A stretch of DNA of 56,577 nt from an uncultured Pelagibacteraceae bacterium (GTDB lineage Bacteria > Pseudomonadota > Alphaproteobacteria > Pelagibacterales > Pelagibacteraceae): positions 1 to 56,577 of the forward strand of contig CACHXE010000003.1 in assembly GCA_902583785.1 (NCBI GenBank). Direction: 5' to 3'. A program made the translations under genes and the position numbers. Shown here piece by piece: positions 41,421 through 50,289 of this stretch. How positions within the stretch are numbered: the stretch's first letter is position 1; every line of letters begins with the position of its first letter. The notes beneath the pieces are model-generated. The model was not told where the DNA came from. It searched no databases and saw only the letters and a list, made by a program, of their open reading frames with translations.

Positions 41421-42789
41421 ATTTTTCCCTATATTTTTTAACAACTGAAAGAGCGATTACATTTAAGAATAAAGTTACTATAAATAAAGATATTCCTAAG
41501 GCAAAAGCTGATTGAGTTTTTGGATCTCCAAATTGTTGGTCTCCAATTAAAATTACTACAATTTGTGCTGTAATGGTTGAAGTTGACTCAAGGGGATTCA
41601 TTGTAAGATTAGCCGCTAGTCCTGAGGCCATTACAACAATCATTGTTTCTCCCACCGCTCTTGATACTGCTAAAAGTATCGAACCTACGATACCAGGTAA
41701 GGCTGCTGGAAAAATTACTTTTTTTACAGTTTCAGATTTTGTTGCACCCATTGCGTAACTTCCATCTCTCAAATTTTGCGGTACTGCTGTTATAACGTCA
41801 TCGCTTAGACTTGAAATAAAAGGAATTATCATTACTCCCATAACTGCTCCTGCAGCTAAAGCGCTCTCCGCTGAAACTTCTAGACCCATAGCATTACCTA
41901 TTTCTTTGACAAAAGGACCGACGGTTAAAGCTGCAAAAAAACCATACACCACTGTTGGAATACCAGCTAAAATCTCAATAATAGGTTTCGCATATTTTCT
42001 TACGCCTCTTCCAGCATACTCAGATAGATATATCCCGCTCAGCAAACCTATGGGGATGGCAACACACATTGCAATAAAAGCAATAAAAAAAGTTCCAGCA
42101 AATAAAGGCACAGCTCCGAAAGCATCCTTCATTAATTCAGGATCTGGTTGGCCATCTCTTACAAAAGTTTTAGCAGGATACCAATGAGTTCCGAATATAA
42201 AGTCAAAGATTTTTACTGCTTGAAAAAACCTAATCGCTTCGAATAAAAGTGAAAAAACTATTCCGATTGTAACTAAAACTGCGCCTAATGATGCAACAAA
42301 TAACACCCATTTAAGAAAAATTTCTACTGGTTCTCTCATGCGATCATTTTTCTGAACAGATCTATATGCAAAACTCAGAGATAAAATTAAAATTGCTAAA
42401 ATAATTGCTACTTTAGCGCTGTTAGCTATTCCTTTTAATTGAATGTACTTATTAGCAGACTCATCTAGAAAATTAGTAATATTTCCCGTGTAAGTTCCTG
42501 CGGCTAATGCTTTAACCTTTGTGTAAATAAGCTGAAGCTCATTTTTAGTTAAGTTCTGATCAGTGTAATCTTGTAAAATAAATGTTTTAACTATTGATGG
42601 TTCAAAAACTGACCAAAGAGCAAAAATTATTAATGCTGGTGCAGCACACCAAGCAGCTAAATAATATCCATAAAATTTTGGTAATGCCGTAAGTCTTTGT
42701 GATGATTGAATAACTAGAGCTTTTTTTCTACCGAAATAATAACTTGTGAAAGCTAAGAGAATAATAAAAGTTACAAGTATTAAATTCAT
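41413..42789 (-). CDS. pstC: Phosphate ABC transporter permease PstC
   Basis: AVPLFAGTFFIAFIAMCVAIPIGLLSGIYLSEYA, ILAGIPTVVYGFFA, AVSRAVGETMIVVMASG. Confidence 0.94.
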   Translation of the reverse strand: MNLILVTFIILLAFTSYYFGRKKALVIQSSQRLTALPKFYGYYLAAWCAAPALIIFALWSVFEPSIVKTFILQDYTDQNLTKNELQLIYTKVKALAAGTYTGNITNFLDESANKYIQLKGIANSAKVAIILAILILSLSFAYRSVQKNDRMREPVEIFLKWVLFVASLGAVLVTIGIVFSLLFEAIRFFQAVKIFDFIFGTHWYPAKTFVRDGQPDPELMKDAFGAVPLFAGTFFIAFIAMCVAIPIGLLSGIYLSEYAGRGVRKYAKPIIEILAGIPTVVYGFFAALTVGPFVKEIGNAMGLEVSAESALAAGAVMGVMIIPFISSLSDDVITAVPQNLRDGSYAMGATKSETVKKVIFPAALPGIVGSILLAVSRAVGETMIVVMASGLAANLTMNPLESTSTITAQIVVILIGDQQFGDPKTQSAFALGISLFIVTLFLNVIALSVVKKYREKYE

Positions 42790-42806
42790 ATAAAGCTTCC
42801 AGAGAT

Positions 42807-42833
42807 AAAAAGGGGGTAAAATACCCCCTTTTT
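42807..42833 (-). terminator. Terminator/attenuator hairpin between pstS and pstC
   Basis: AAAAAGGGGG-loop-CCCCCTTTTT perfect 10-bp arms with a terminal U tract, just after the pstS stop. Confidence 0.75.
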
Positions 42834-42848
42834 GTTTAATTGATACTA

Positions 42849-43853
42849 CTACTTCTTAGCAGGCATGTTAACTAACTTCGTAGCGTTAGTTCTAGATGTT
42901 TTGTATAACTTGCCATCTAGAGGTACTAGCCCGATATCAGTTAAATAACCTTTATTACCCATAGCTTTTTTACTTGTGAACTCTTTTACGAATTCATGTA
43001 AGCCAGGTACAACGCCAACGTGAGCTTTTTTCACGTAGAAGAATAAAGGTCTTGCAACTGCGTAACTGTAATCTTGAATCGAAGATAGACTTGGTTGACC
43101 ACCTTCAATGCTTGCAGCTTGCAATTTATCTTTTGCAGCTAAGAAATAACTGAAACCAAAGAAACCGAACATTTCTTTGTCCGCAGCTAATTTTTGGATA
43201 ATTAGTGAGTCGTTTTCACCAACCTCAATTACCGCACCATCTTCTCTTAACGCTTTATATTTAGCGCCAGCTTTTTTAGAAGCATCATCGATACCTTTTT
43301 TCATTACTAATGAATTCCAAGCATCTCTTGTTCCTGATGTTCCTGGAGGTACCATAACTTTGATAGGGTAGTTTGGTAATGATGAGTCGATATCACTCCA
43401 ATTTTTATATGGATTTGGTACTAACGCACCATCTTTAGCAACTTCTTTTGCTAATGCTGCCCATAAATGTTTTTTTGTAAAGTTTACTGGTTTAGCATCT
43501 TTAGAATACGCTAGGGTAATTCCATCGTTACCAACTGTAATCTCTACGATTTCTTCAACACCATTTTTTTGACATAGCGCATACTCTTTAGCCTTCATGG
43601 CTCTAGATGCATTTGTTATGTCTGGGTGCTCTGTACCAACTCCGGCACAGAATAATTTAGCTCCACCACCTGTTCCTGTTGACTCGATTACTGGTGTTTT
43701 AAATTTACCAGACGAACCAAATCTTTCAGCAACGATTGTTGCATACGGGAATACAGTTGAAGAACCTACGATTTTAATCTGATCTCTAGCTTGAGCAGAA
43801 GTTACAACTAACATTGCAACTAATGAAGCTAAAGCGATTGATAGTTTTCTCAT
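42849..43853 (-). CDS. pstS: Phosphate ABC transporter substrate-binding protein
   Basis: Signal peptide MRKLSIALASLVAMLVVTSAQA; IKIVGSSTVFPYATIVAERF, ESTGTGGGAKLFC, PPGTSGTRDAWNSL. Confidence 0.95.
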   Translation of the reverse strand: MRKLSIALASLVAMLVVTSAQARDQIKIVGSSTVFPYATIVAERFGSSGKFKTPVIESTGTGGGAKLFCAGVGTEHPDITNASRAMKAKEYALCQKNGVEEIVEITVGNDGITLAYSKDAKPVNFTKKHLWAALAKEVAKDGALVPNPYKNWSDIDSSLPNYPIKVMVPPGTSGTRDAWNSLVMKKGIDDASKKAGAKYKALREDGAVIEVGENDSLIIQKLAADKEMFGFFGFSYFLAAKDKLQAASIEGGQPSLSSIQDYSYAVARPLFFYVKKAHVGVVPGLHEFVKEFTSKKAMGNKGYLTDIGLVPLDGKLYKTSRTNATKLVNMPAKK

Positions 43854-43921
43854 TGTTTATCCTTTCATTTATTTATTAATTAACAAACATAAGACTCATA
43901 GAATTAAGAGGACTCTTAAAT

Positions 43922-43939
43922 ATTACAGATGTGTTACAA
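43922..43939 (-). promoter_or_regulatory. Putative Pho box upstream of pstS
   Basis: Minus strand TTGTAAC-ACAT-CTGTAAT: two 7-bp half-sites with 11-bp period, about 70-86 bp before the pstS ATG. Confidence 0.72.
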
Positions 43940-43960
43940 ATTTATTAAAATGATAACTTT

Positions 43961-44572
43961 TTAGTTGAACTTTCTAGTTATCTCGATTTGCTCATAATCA
44001 GAGGATAAAGACCCTCCGCAACTAAAAGGTCTTACTTTATTTTTAACTGCGTAGGATTGAGTTGGCTTTAATGTAACTTCTAGTTGTACAAAGTTAACTA
44101 ATTTTTGAGTAAAACCTTTATCATATCTCCAAGCATTCCATTGTGTTGGAGCGGTGAATACTTCACTTAAATAAGATGCAGCTTGTGAGTGAATCATATT
44201 GCTCTCATTTTGTCCTTTTAAAAGATTATTTTTAACTTTTTCAAAAATTTTTCTACATTTAATTGAGTCCACCATGTACGAGTTAGCATTTAAATGAGTG
44301 CTCATCGGTGCTGACACAATTAATTGAATTCCATTGTATCGTCTTGAAAATAAAGCTTCAGTATAAATTGTCGATACATTTTTACTATCTACTTCAAGTA
44401 CTAAATCGTTTTTAGCTTGCTTAAGATCGTTTTTTAATCTTAAAAGTCCTAGATCAAAAACTGTAAGAGGTTGAGAACGTAAAGTTTTCTCAATTAAATT
44501 TACATCTGCTTTAACAGTTGTAAAAATTAAACTTAATAAAACCAGACTTATATAATTCATTAATCTAGTCAT
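43961..44572 (-). CDS. Secreted/periplasmic protein of unknown function in the Pho cluster
   Basis: Signal-peptide-like MNYISLVLLSLIFTTVKADVN; no family recognised by eye; between pstS and phoR. Confidence 0.75.
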   Translation of the reverse strand: MTRLMNYISLVLLSLIFTTVKADVNLIEKTLRSQPLTVFDLGLLRLKNDLKQAKNDLVLEVDSKNVSTIYTEALFSRRYNGIQLIVSAPMSTHLNANSYMVDSIKCRKIFEKVKNNLLKGQNESNMIHSQAASYLSEVFTAPTQWNAWRYDKGFTQKLVNFVQLEVTLKPTQSYAVKNKVRPFSCGGSLSSDYEQIEITRKFN

Positions 44573-44635
44573 ACTAAAACTTTAACTATTTTGCCGTCTA
44601 TCTCAAGACAAAATTTAATAAAACTGTAATATTTG

Positions 44636-45841
44636 CTAAAATTTTGAAAAATGGACCTTTATTTCGGTGCCATTTTGAGCCTCGCTTTTTATTTCTAACT
44701 CACCTCTATGCTGATTAACAATGTGCTTCACGATCGCCATTCCCAATCCAGTGCCACCAACTTTTTTACTTTTAGCGGCATCAACTCTAAAAAATCTTTC
44801 AGTAATTCTCGGAAGTTGTTCAGTTGGAATCCCAATACCATTATCTTTAATGGACACGGTATAAGAGTCTCCTATAACTTTTCCGTTACCTTGCTTACAA
44901 TTAACCTCAATTTTTTTATTTTTTTCTGAATATTTTATACTGTTATCAATAATATTTGAAAAAACTTCAATTAATTTTTCATGATCGCCTCTAATAAAGA
45001 AATCATCTTTTATATTATTTTTAAATTCAAAAGATTTTAAATTTTTTTGATGGATATCTTCAACGTTACTTAAAATTTCTTTTAAATTTACTTTATCTTG
45101 AGGCTGTACATGTTCCTCTAACTCAATTCTACTTAATGAAAGTAAATCTTTAATTAAGCTTTCCATCCTATCAGCTTGCTCAAGCATTATCGGTATGAAT
45201 TTTTTTTGAGCTTCTAAATCATCTTTCGCATGTCCGCTTATAGTTTCTAAAAATCCTTTAATAGAAACTAAAGGCGTTTTAAGTTCATGGCTAACGTTTG
45301 CTACAAAATCAGATTTGAACCTTTGCGCTTTTATAATATCAGTTAAATCTTTTAGAAATAAAACAACTGAGTCAGGATCATCGACATATGAGGTCGGTCC
45401 AGAGAATAGATGAACTTTAAAGAACTGAAATGAGGGAGTGGATAATTCTAAATCCATAGTAATTGTCTCTTTTTTTAAAAGTACTAAATCAATATTTTGG
45501 AGTAAATCAGGAACTCTCAATAAAGTAGCCACGTGCTTATTTAAATTATTTTCTCCAAATTTTTTTTTTGCACTATTATTAAAAAATTTGATATTTTTAA
45601 ATTTATCTATAATTAAAATTAGATCATCGATTTGATTTATAATCTTTACTTGCTCATTAGTTTTTTCAATATTTTCATTGGTGATGTCTTCTATCCCCTC
45701 TTCTTTATCACCTGATTTTAGTTTGTCTTTTTGTCTATTTATTTCTGATTTTGCGGCTATACCTGCTCCGATGCTTTTAAAAGATACGAATATAACAAAT
45801 ATAGCAAGACCTGCGCCTATTAATATAAATAGTAAATCCAT
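44636..45841 (-). CDS. phoR: Phosphate regulon sensor histidine kinase PhoR
   Basis: DFVANVSHELKTPLVSIKGFLETI, NIIDNSIKYSEKN, IKDNGIGIPTEQLPRITERFFRVD, GGTGLGMAIVKHIV. Confidence 0.93.
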   Translation of the reverse strand: MDLLFILIGAGLAIFVIFVSFKSIGAGIAAKSEINRQKDKLKSGDKEEGIEDITNENIEKTNEQVKIINQIDDLILIIDKFKNIKFFNNSAKKKFGENNLNKHVATLLRVPDLLQNIDLVLLKKETITMDLELSTPSFQFFKVHLFSGPTSYVDDPDSVVLFLKDLTDIIKAQRFKSDFVANVSHELKTPLVSIKGFLETISGHAKDDLEAQKKFIPIMLEQADRMESLIKDLLSLSRIELEEHVQPQDKVNLKEILSNVEDIHQKNLKSFEFKNNIKDDFFIRGDHEKLIEVFSNIIDNSIKYSEKNKKIEVNCKQGNGKVIGDSYTVSIKDNGIGIPTEQLPRITERFFRVDAAKSKKVGGTGLGMAIVKHIVNQHRGELEIKSEAQNGTEIKVHFSKF

Positions 45842-45888
45842 TAATTAATTATAGTTGAAGTAAGGTTAATTTAAAGGGGAGATATGTC

Positions 45889-46923
45889 CTAGTTTACTGC
45901 AGTGTTATTGATAAATATCTCTGCACATCTCTTCCAAGTAAATTGTTTAGCAAATTCTTTACAGTTGTCTCTATCTGCTTTTAAAGCTGTCAAAGCCGCT
46001 TTTTTTAAATCTTTATCAAGACAACCAATTGATTTTCCATTAGCTAATTTAAAAATATCCATTGTACCTGGGCAATCAGCGTAACCTGCTACGGGTGTTC
46101 CTGCCATCAAAGACTCTATACATACAATTCCAAATGTTTCCGTTTTTGATGGAAAAACAAAAACGTCAGCTGATGCAAAATAAGAAGCTAATTCACCGTT
46201 CGTTTTTTGACCAACAAACTTAGCATCGGGATACTCTTTTGTGAGTTTTTTTAAATGGGGGCCTGTACCAACTAATATTTTTTTACCTGGTAAATCAAGG
46301 TCTAAAAAATCTTTAATATTTTTTTCCAATGCGATCCTTCCTACATAAACAAAAATTGGTTTGTTGTAATTTAATGTCATTTTCTTTGGTTCTCCTAAAT
46401 GATCTGCCCCTCTTGTCCAAACAACCATTTTGTCATTAATTACCCCTATATCGCTTAATTCTTTTTTCATCGACTCTGTAGTGACTAATACCCTTTCAGC
46501 TTTGTTGTGAAAGTTACTTAAAAATTTTTGGGATATTTTTTCGGGTATTATAGGGAGATATAATTTTAGATATTTATCAAATCTAGTGTGAAAACTTGTA
46601 GTAAATTTTATCTTATTTCTACCTAAATATCTTCTAGCTGATAGTCCTATAGGTCCCTCTGTAGCAATATGTATTCTAAACTGTTCATTATTATTTTGTG
46701 CTTCGATCATTTCTTTTTTAATTAATTTACCAACCTTCCATACATTTATGGCTAATTTGATTTCATTATATTTGGGCATTGGAACTGTGAAAAATTGAGT
46801 AGGTTTAATGTAGCTAACTTTGTGACCCATTTTTTTTAATTCAATTTCTAATCTTGAATAAGATCTGGTCACACCATTTAAAACATGTTCCGGACAAGCA
46901 TCCGTAACAATTAATATTCTCAT
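45889..46923 (-). CDS. agt: GT4-type glycosyltransferase, probable Agt (glycolipid synthase of P-stress lipid remodelling)
   Basis: RILIVTDACPEHVLNGVTRSYSRLEIELKKMGHKV, FVYVGRIALEKNIKDFL, VFVFPSKTETFGIVCIESLMAGTPV; immediately downstream of the metallophosphoesterase. Confidence 0.8.
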   Translation of the reverse strand: MRILIVTDACPEHVLNGVTRSYSRLEIELKKMGHKVSYIKPTQFFTVPMPKYNEIKLAINVWKVGKLIKKEMIEAQNNNEQFRIHIATEGPIGLSARRYLGRNKIKFTTSFHTRFDKYLKLYLPIIPEKISQKFLSNFHNKAERVLVTTESMKKELSDIGVINDKMVVWTRGADHLGEPKKMTLNYNKPIFVYVGRIALEKNIKDFLDLDLPGKKILVGTGPHLKKLTKEYPDAKFVGQKTNGELASYFASADVFVFPSKTETFGIVCIESLMAGTPVAGYADCPGTMDIFKLANGKSIGCLDKDLKKAALTALKADRDNCKEFAKQFTWKRCAEIFINNTAVN

Positions 46924-46928
46924 AAATG

Positions 46929-47741
46929 TTAAACTACCTCTTTAAGCTGAGTTCTGTAATTTACTACTTCTTGTCTAATTTCATCCCACTTAATAATTTC
47001 CATTTTTCCATCTAGATGCTCTACAAGAGCAGTGCAGTTCTCTACCCAATCACCACAATTTAAATAGTTCACTCCATCAAAATTTTGATTTGAAGCTTTA
47101 TGAATATGTCCACAAATAATTCCGTCGACATTTTTCTTTTTACCGTAGCTTGATACAGTTTTTTCATAATCACCTATATATTTAACTGCATTCTTTACTT
47201 TATTTTTTAAAAATTTTGCAAGCGACCACTTCTCCTTGCCAAAAATGTTTCTAATAAAATTTACTAAATTATTTAATCTTAATAAGAAATTATAAGCGAT
47301 GGCACCCACTTTAGATAACCAGGGTGCATATTTCATAACACCATCCCACTGGTCTCCATGAATTACCACATATTTTTTTTTATCAACTGTTTCATGTATA
47401 CATTTGTTTATTAACTCAACATCACCAAAATTTATTGGAACAAACTTTCTAAAAATCTCATCGTGGTTTCCTGTAATATATTTTACTTTTGTACCGTGTC
47501 TTGCCTTTCTAAGAGTTTTTTGAATGACATCATTGTGTTCTTGTGGCCAAAAAAAACTTTTTTTGAGAGCCCAAATATCGAAGATGTCTCCCACCAAATA
47601 AAGATTTTCTGATCTTGTGTGTTTATAAAATTCTAAGAGTTTATTTGCTTGGCAACCAACTGTTCCTAGATGAACATCTGAGATGAATATACTTTTAAAT
47701 GTAAGTATTTTTCCTTCGGCGCTAGATTTTATTTGTTTCAT
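46929..47741 (-). CDS. plcP: Calcineurin-like metallophosphoesterase, probable phospholipase C PlcP
   Basis: FISDVHLGTVGCQANKLLEF, VGDIFDIWAL, ITGNHDEIFRKF, HGDQWDG, GIICGHIHKASN; paired with the agt-like gene. Confidence 0.8.
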   Translation of the reverse strand: MKQIKSSAEGKILTFKSIFISDVHLGTVGCQANKLLEFYKHTRSENLYLVGDIFDIWALKKSFFWPQEHNDVIQKTLRKARHGTKVKYITGNHDEIFRKFVPINFGDVELINKCIHETVDKKKYVVIHGDQWDGVMKYAPWLSKVGAIAYNFLLRLNNLVNFIRNIFGKEKWSLAKFLKNKVKNAVKYIGDYEKTVSSYGKKKNVDGIICGHIHKASNQNFDGVNYLNCGDWVENCTALVEHLDGKMEIIKWDEIRQEVVNYRTQLKEVV

Positions 47742-47782
47742 TTTATAAAACGAATCTCTTCTTTTAGTTGAATCATAAATAT

Positions 47783-47800
47783 GTTACAGAAATGTTAAAA
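47783..47800 (-). promoter_or_regulatory. Putative Pho box in the plcP/DAG-kinase divergent region
   Basis: Minus strand TTTTAAC-ATTT-CTGTAAC, same 7-4-7 layout as the site upstream of pstS. Confidence 0.6.
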
Positions 47801-47801
47801 A

Positions 47802-48701
47802 ATGATTAAAAAATTAAAATTTTCCATCATTTTTAATGCTAACGCAGCAGGTGGAAGAAAATTAAAGCTTATCAACAAAGTAATAGAGCTTCTTAAAATA
47901 GATCATTCGGTAGAGTTATTTAAAACCAGCTCTGAAAAAGATGCTGAAAAAGTTTTTAGTGAATTATCAAAAAATAACACAGATAGAGTCGTAATTGCAG
48001 GTGGTGATGGTTCAGTATGTTTTGGAATAAATCAGATCATAAATAAGTACAAAGACATTGATAAGCCTATTATCGGTTACATACCTGCAGGAACAGCAAA
48101 TATACTTCAGATTGAAACACAAATAGAAAAAAAAGCTAAAGAAATTTATAAAGTACTTGTTTCAGAAAACACCAAAAAAATTAATCTTGCAAAAATTAAT
48201 GATAAATATTTCTTTCTTATGGCTGGGATTGGTTTTGACTCAGAGATTGTGCATTCAATAGACTCTCAAATTAAAAAATATTTAGGTAAGATAATTTTTG
48301 CGCTTAAAGGTCTGCAACATTTTATATTTCTAAAAAATAAAAAGATGAAAGTTAATGTCGATGGAAAAATAATTAAAGCCGATTGGGTACTTGTAACAAA
48401 TTCAAAATATTATGCAGGACCACACTCTATTACGAAAAAAACAAATATTTTTGATAATAAAGTTATTGCTTATATATTTGAAGATCTTTCAAGAATTAAA
48501 ATTTTATATTACCTTTGGCTAATATTATCAAAAGGGGATTTAAGTAGAGCAAAAAGTATTATTACTAAAGAGCTTGATAAGTTAGAAATTGATAAACTTG
48601 AAAATAAAGTTCTCTCACAAATAGATGGTGAGGACTTTGGTTTTGAAGACAAATTAATAATTAGAAAAAGTGATAAATCTTTTAACTTGTTAGTACCCTA
48701 G
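47802..48701 (+). CDS. Diacylglycerol kinase-like lipid kinase (DAGK catalytic domain)
   Basis: IIFNANAAGGRKL, VVIAGGDGSVCFGINQII, GYIPAGTANILQIE, MAGIGFDSEIVHSID. Confidence 0.88.
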   Translation: MIKKLKFSIIFNANAAGGRKLKLINKVIELLKIDHSVELFKTSSEKDAEKVFSELSKNNTDRVVIAGGDGSVCFGINQIINKYKDIDKPIIGYIPAGTANILQIETQIEKKAKEIYKVLVSENTKKINLAKINDKYFFLMAGIGFDSEIVHSIDSQIKKYLGKIIFALKGLQHFIFLKNKKMKVNVDGKIIKADWVLVTNSKYYAGPHSITKKTNIFDNKVIAYIFEDLSRIKILYYLWLILSKGDLSRAKSIITKELDKLEIDKLENKVLSQIDGEDFGFEDKLIIRKSDKSFNLLVP

Positions 48702-49642
48702 ACTTTTGCGAATTCTCCACCTGATCGGTAACGCCACAGCCACTTTTCCATTTCTTTTTCAATATCCGTCGGTTTGATATTTAAATCTTTTAAAGTTAAG
48801 TGGTCGCCAGATACCACATTATCTTTTTCAGAAAGTATTAGACATTGATCTTTTGTTATAATTGGATCAATCGGTAAAATACTTAAAAGCGAACTTTGAA
48901 TTTTTGCTAAAGTCATCGGCACATCAGCAACTATTCTTTTTTTTCCAATTGTGCTTAAAATTAGTTTTATCATATCGCCAAAACTAATCACCCTGCCGCC
49001 ACCTAGTTCATAAATTTTTCCTTCATTATTTTTTTCCTCTATAGCTTTTAAAATTGCTCTTGCTACATCATTTACGAAAATAGGCTCAAATTTATATTTG
49101 GTGTTTACTACAGGAATTATTGGGGAAAGGCTTAATTTCGCAAATAAATTTGTAAAATTATCTTCATTACCAATTACAACGCTTGGTCTAATAATAACAG
49201 TTTTATCGAAATTATTTATTGCTTCTTCTTCACCCAGAAATTTAGATTGCTGATATTTAGACTTTGATTCTTTGTTGGCACCTATGGCCGAAACATGAAT
49301 AAATTTTTTTACACCAGCTTGTGAACAAAGCTTTGCAACACTTTTGGGAATTTCAACATGAACAGTATTAAATTTTTGCTTTCTATTTTCAAAAAGTATT
49401 CCACATAAGTTAATTACGTAATCTGCATTTTCAATTGATTCTTTCATTGCCGAAAAATTGCCAGGATTAAAATCTATTAATTCTATGTGACCGGGAGGTG
49501 CTTGGGTTTTAAGGTATACCTTCTGAAAAGGTGCTCTAGTGGGAATTATAAGCCGGTGATTTTTTTTTGTTAATACTCGCGTAAGATAACGACCAATAAA
49601 TCCACCACCACCGAAAATAACTGTAATAGGATAATTATTCAT
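48698..49642 (-). CDS. NAD(P)-binding epimerase-like protein (NDUFA9/complex I assembly type)
   Basis: ITVIFGGGGFIGRYLTRVLTKKNH, VNLCGILFENRKQKFNTVH, HVSAIGANKESKSKYQQSKFLGEE; start set at MNNYPITV. Confidence 0.85.
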   Translation of the reverse strand: MNNYPITVIFGGGGFIGRYLTRVLTKKNHRLIIPTRAPFQKVYLKTQAPPGHIELIDFNPGNFSAMKESIENADYVINLCGILFENRKQKFNTVHVEIPKSVAKLCSQAGVKKFIHVSAIGANKESKSKYQQSKFLGEEEAINNFDKTVIIRPSVVIGNEDNFTNLFAKLSLSPIIPVVNTKYKFEPIFVNDVARAILKAIEEKNNEGKIYELGGGRVISFGDMIKLILSTIGKKRIVADVPMTLAKIQSSLLSILPIDPIITKDQCLILSEKDNVVSGDHLTLKDLNIKPTDIEKEMEKWLWRYRSGGEFAKV

Positions 49643-49660
49643 GCTAATTAGATTAAGTAT

Positions 49661-50287
49661 ATGAAAATACATAAAATTCAAGGCGACATATCAAAAGAAG
49701 TTGCATCTTCATTTAAAAAATCTGTATCTGTAGATTGCGAAATGCAAGGTTTGGTACCTGGCAGAGATAAGCTTTCGCTAATAACATTAACAAGCGATGA
49801 TGAAAATATTTACATAGTCCAACCTGACAAAAATACATATAAAGCTCCAAATTTAATTTCAGTTTTAGAAAACGATAAACTTATGAAAATTTTTCATTAT
49901 GCTAGAATGGATGTTCACTTTTTAGAATTTTATCTTAAAACTAATGTAAAGAACTACTGGTGTACAAAACTTATGAGCCGTTTAGCACGTACTTTCTCGC
50001 CTAGTCACGGTTTAAAAGATTTATGCGAGTCTTTATGCAAAATAAAACTAGACAAAAAAGTTGGTAGCTCAACTGATTGGAACAAAGACTTGGCAGAAAT
50101 TTCTGATAAAGAAGCTACATATGCCGCAAATGATGTCAGATATTTAAAAACTATAAAAGATAAACTGCAAGCAATGCTGGAAAGAGAAAAAAGATTTGAT
50201 TTATTTTTAATTACTATGAAAGGTTTAGAAAGCAGAATTGAATTAGATAAGTCTGGATTTAAAGATCCTGACATTTACGAACATTAA
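49661..50287 (+). CDS. Ribonuclease D-like 3'-5' exonuclease
   Basis: SVDCEMQGL, IFHYARMDVHFLEFYL, CTKLMSRLAR, HGLKDLCESL, YAANDVRYL. Confidence 0.88.
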   Translation: MKIHKIQGDISKEVASSFKKSVSVDCEMQGLVPGRDKLSLITLTSDDENIYIVQPDKNTYKAPNLISVLENDKLMKIFHYARMDVHFLEFYLKTNVKNYWCTKLMSRLARTFSPSHGLKDLCESLCKIKLDKKVGSSTDWNKDLAEISDKEATYAANDVRYLKTIKDKLQAMLEREKRFDLFLITMKGLESRIELDKSGFKDPDIYEH

Positions 50288-50289
50288 AA

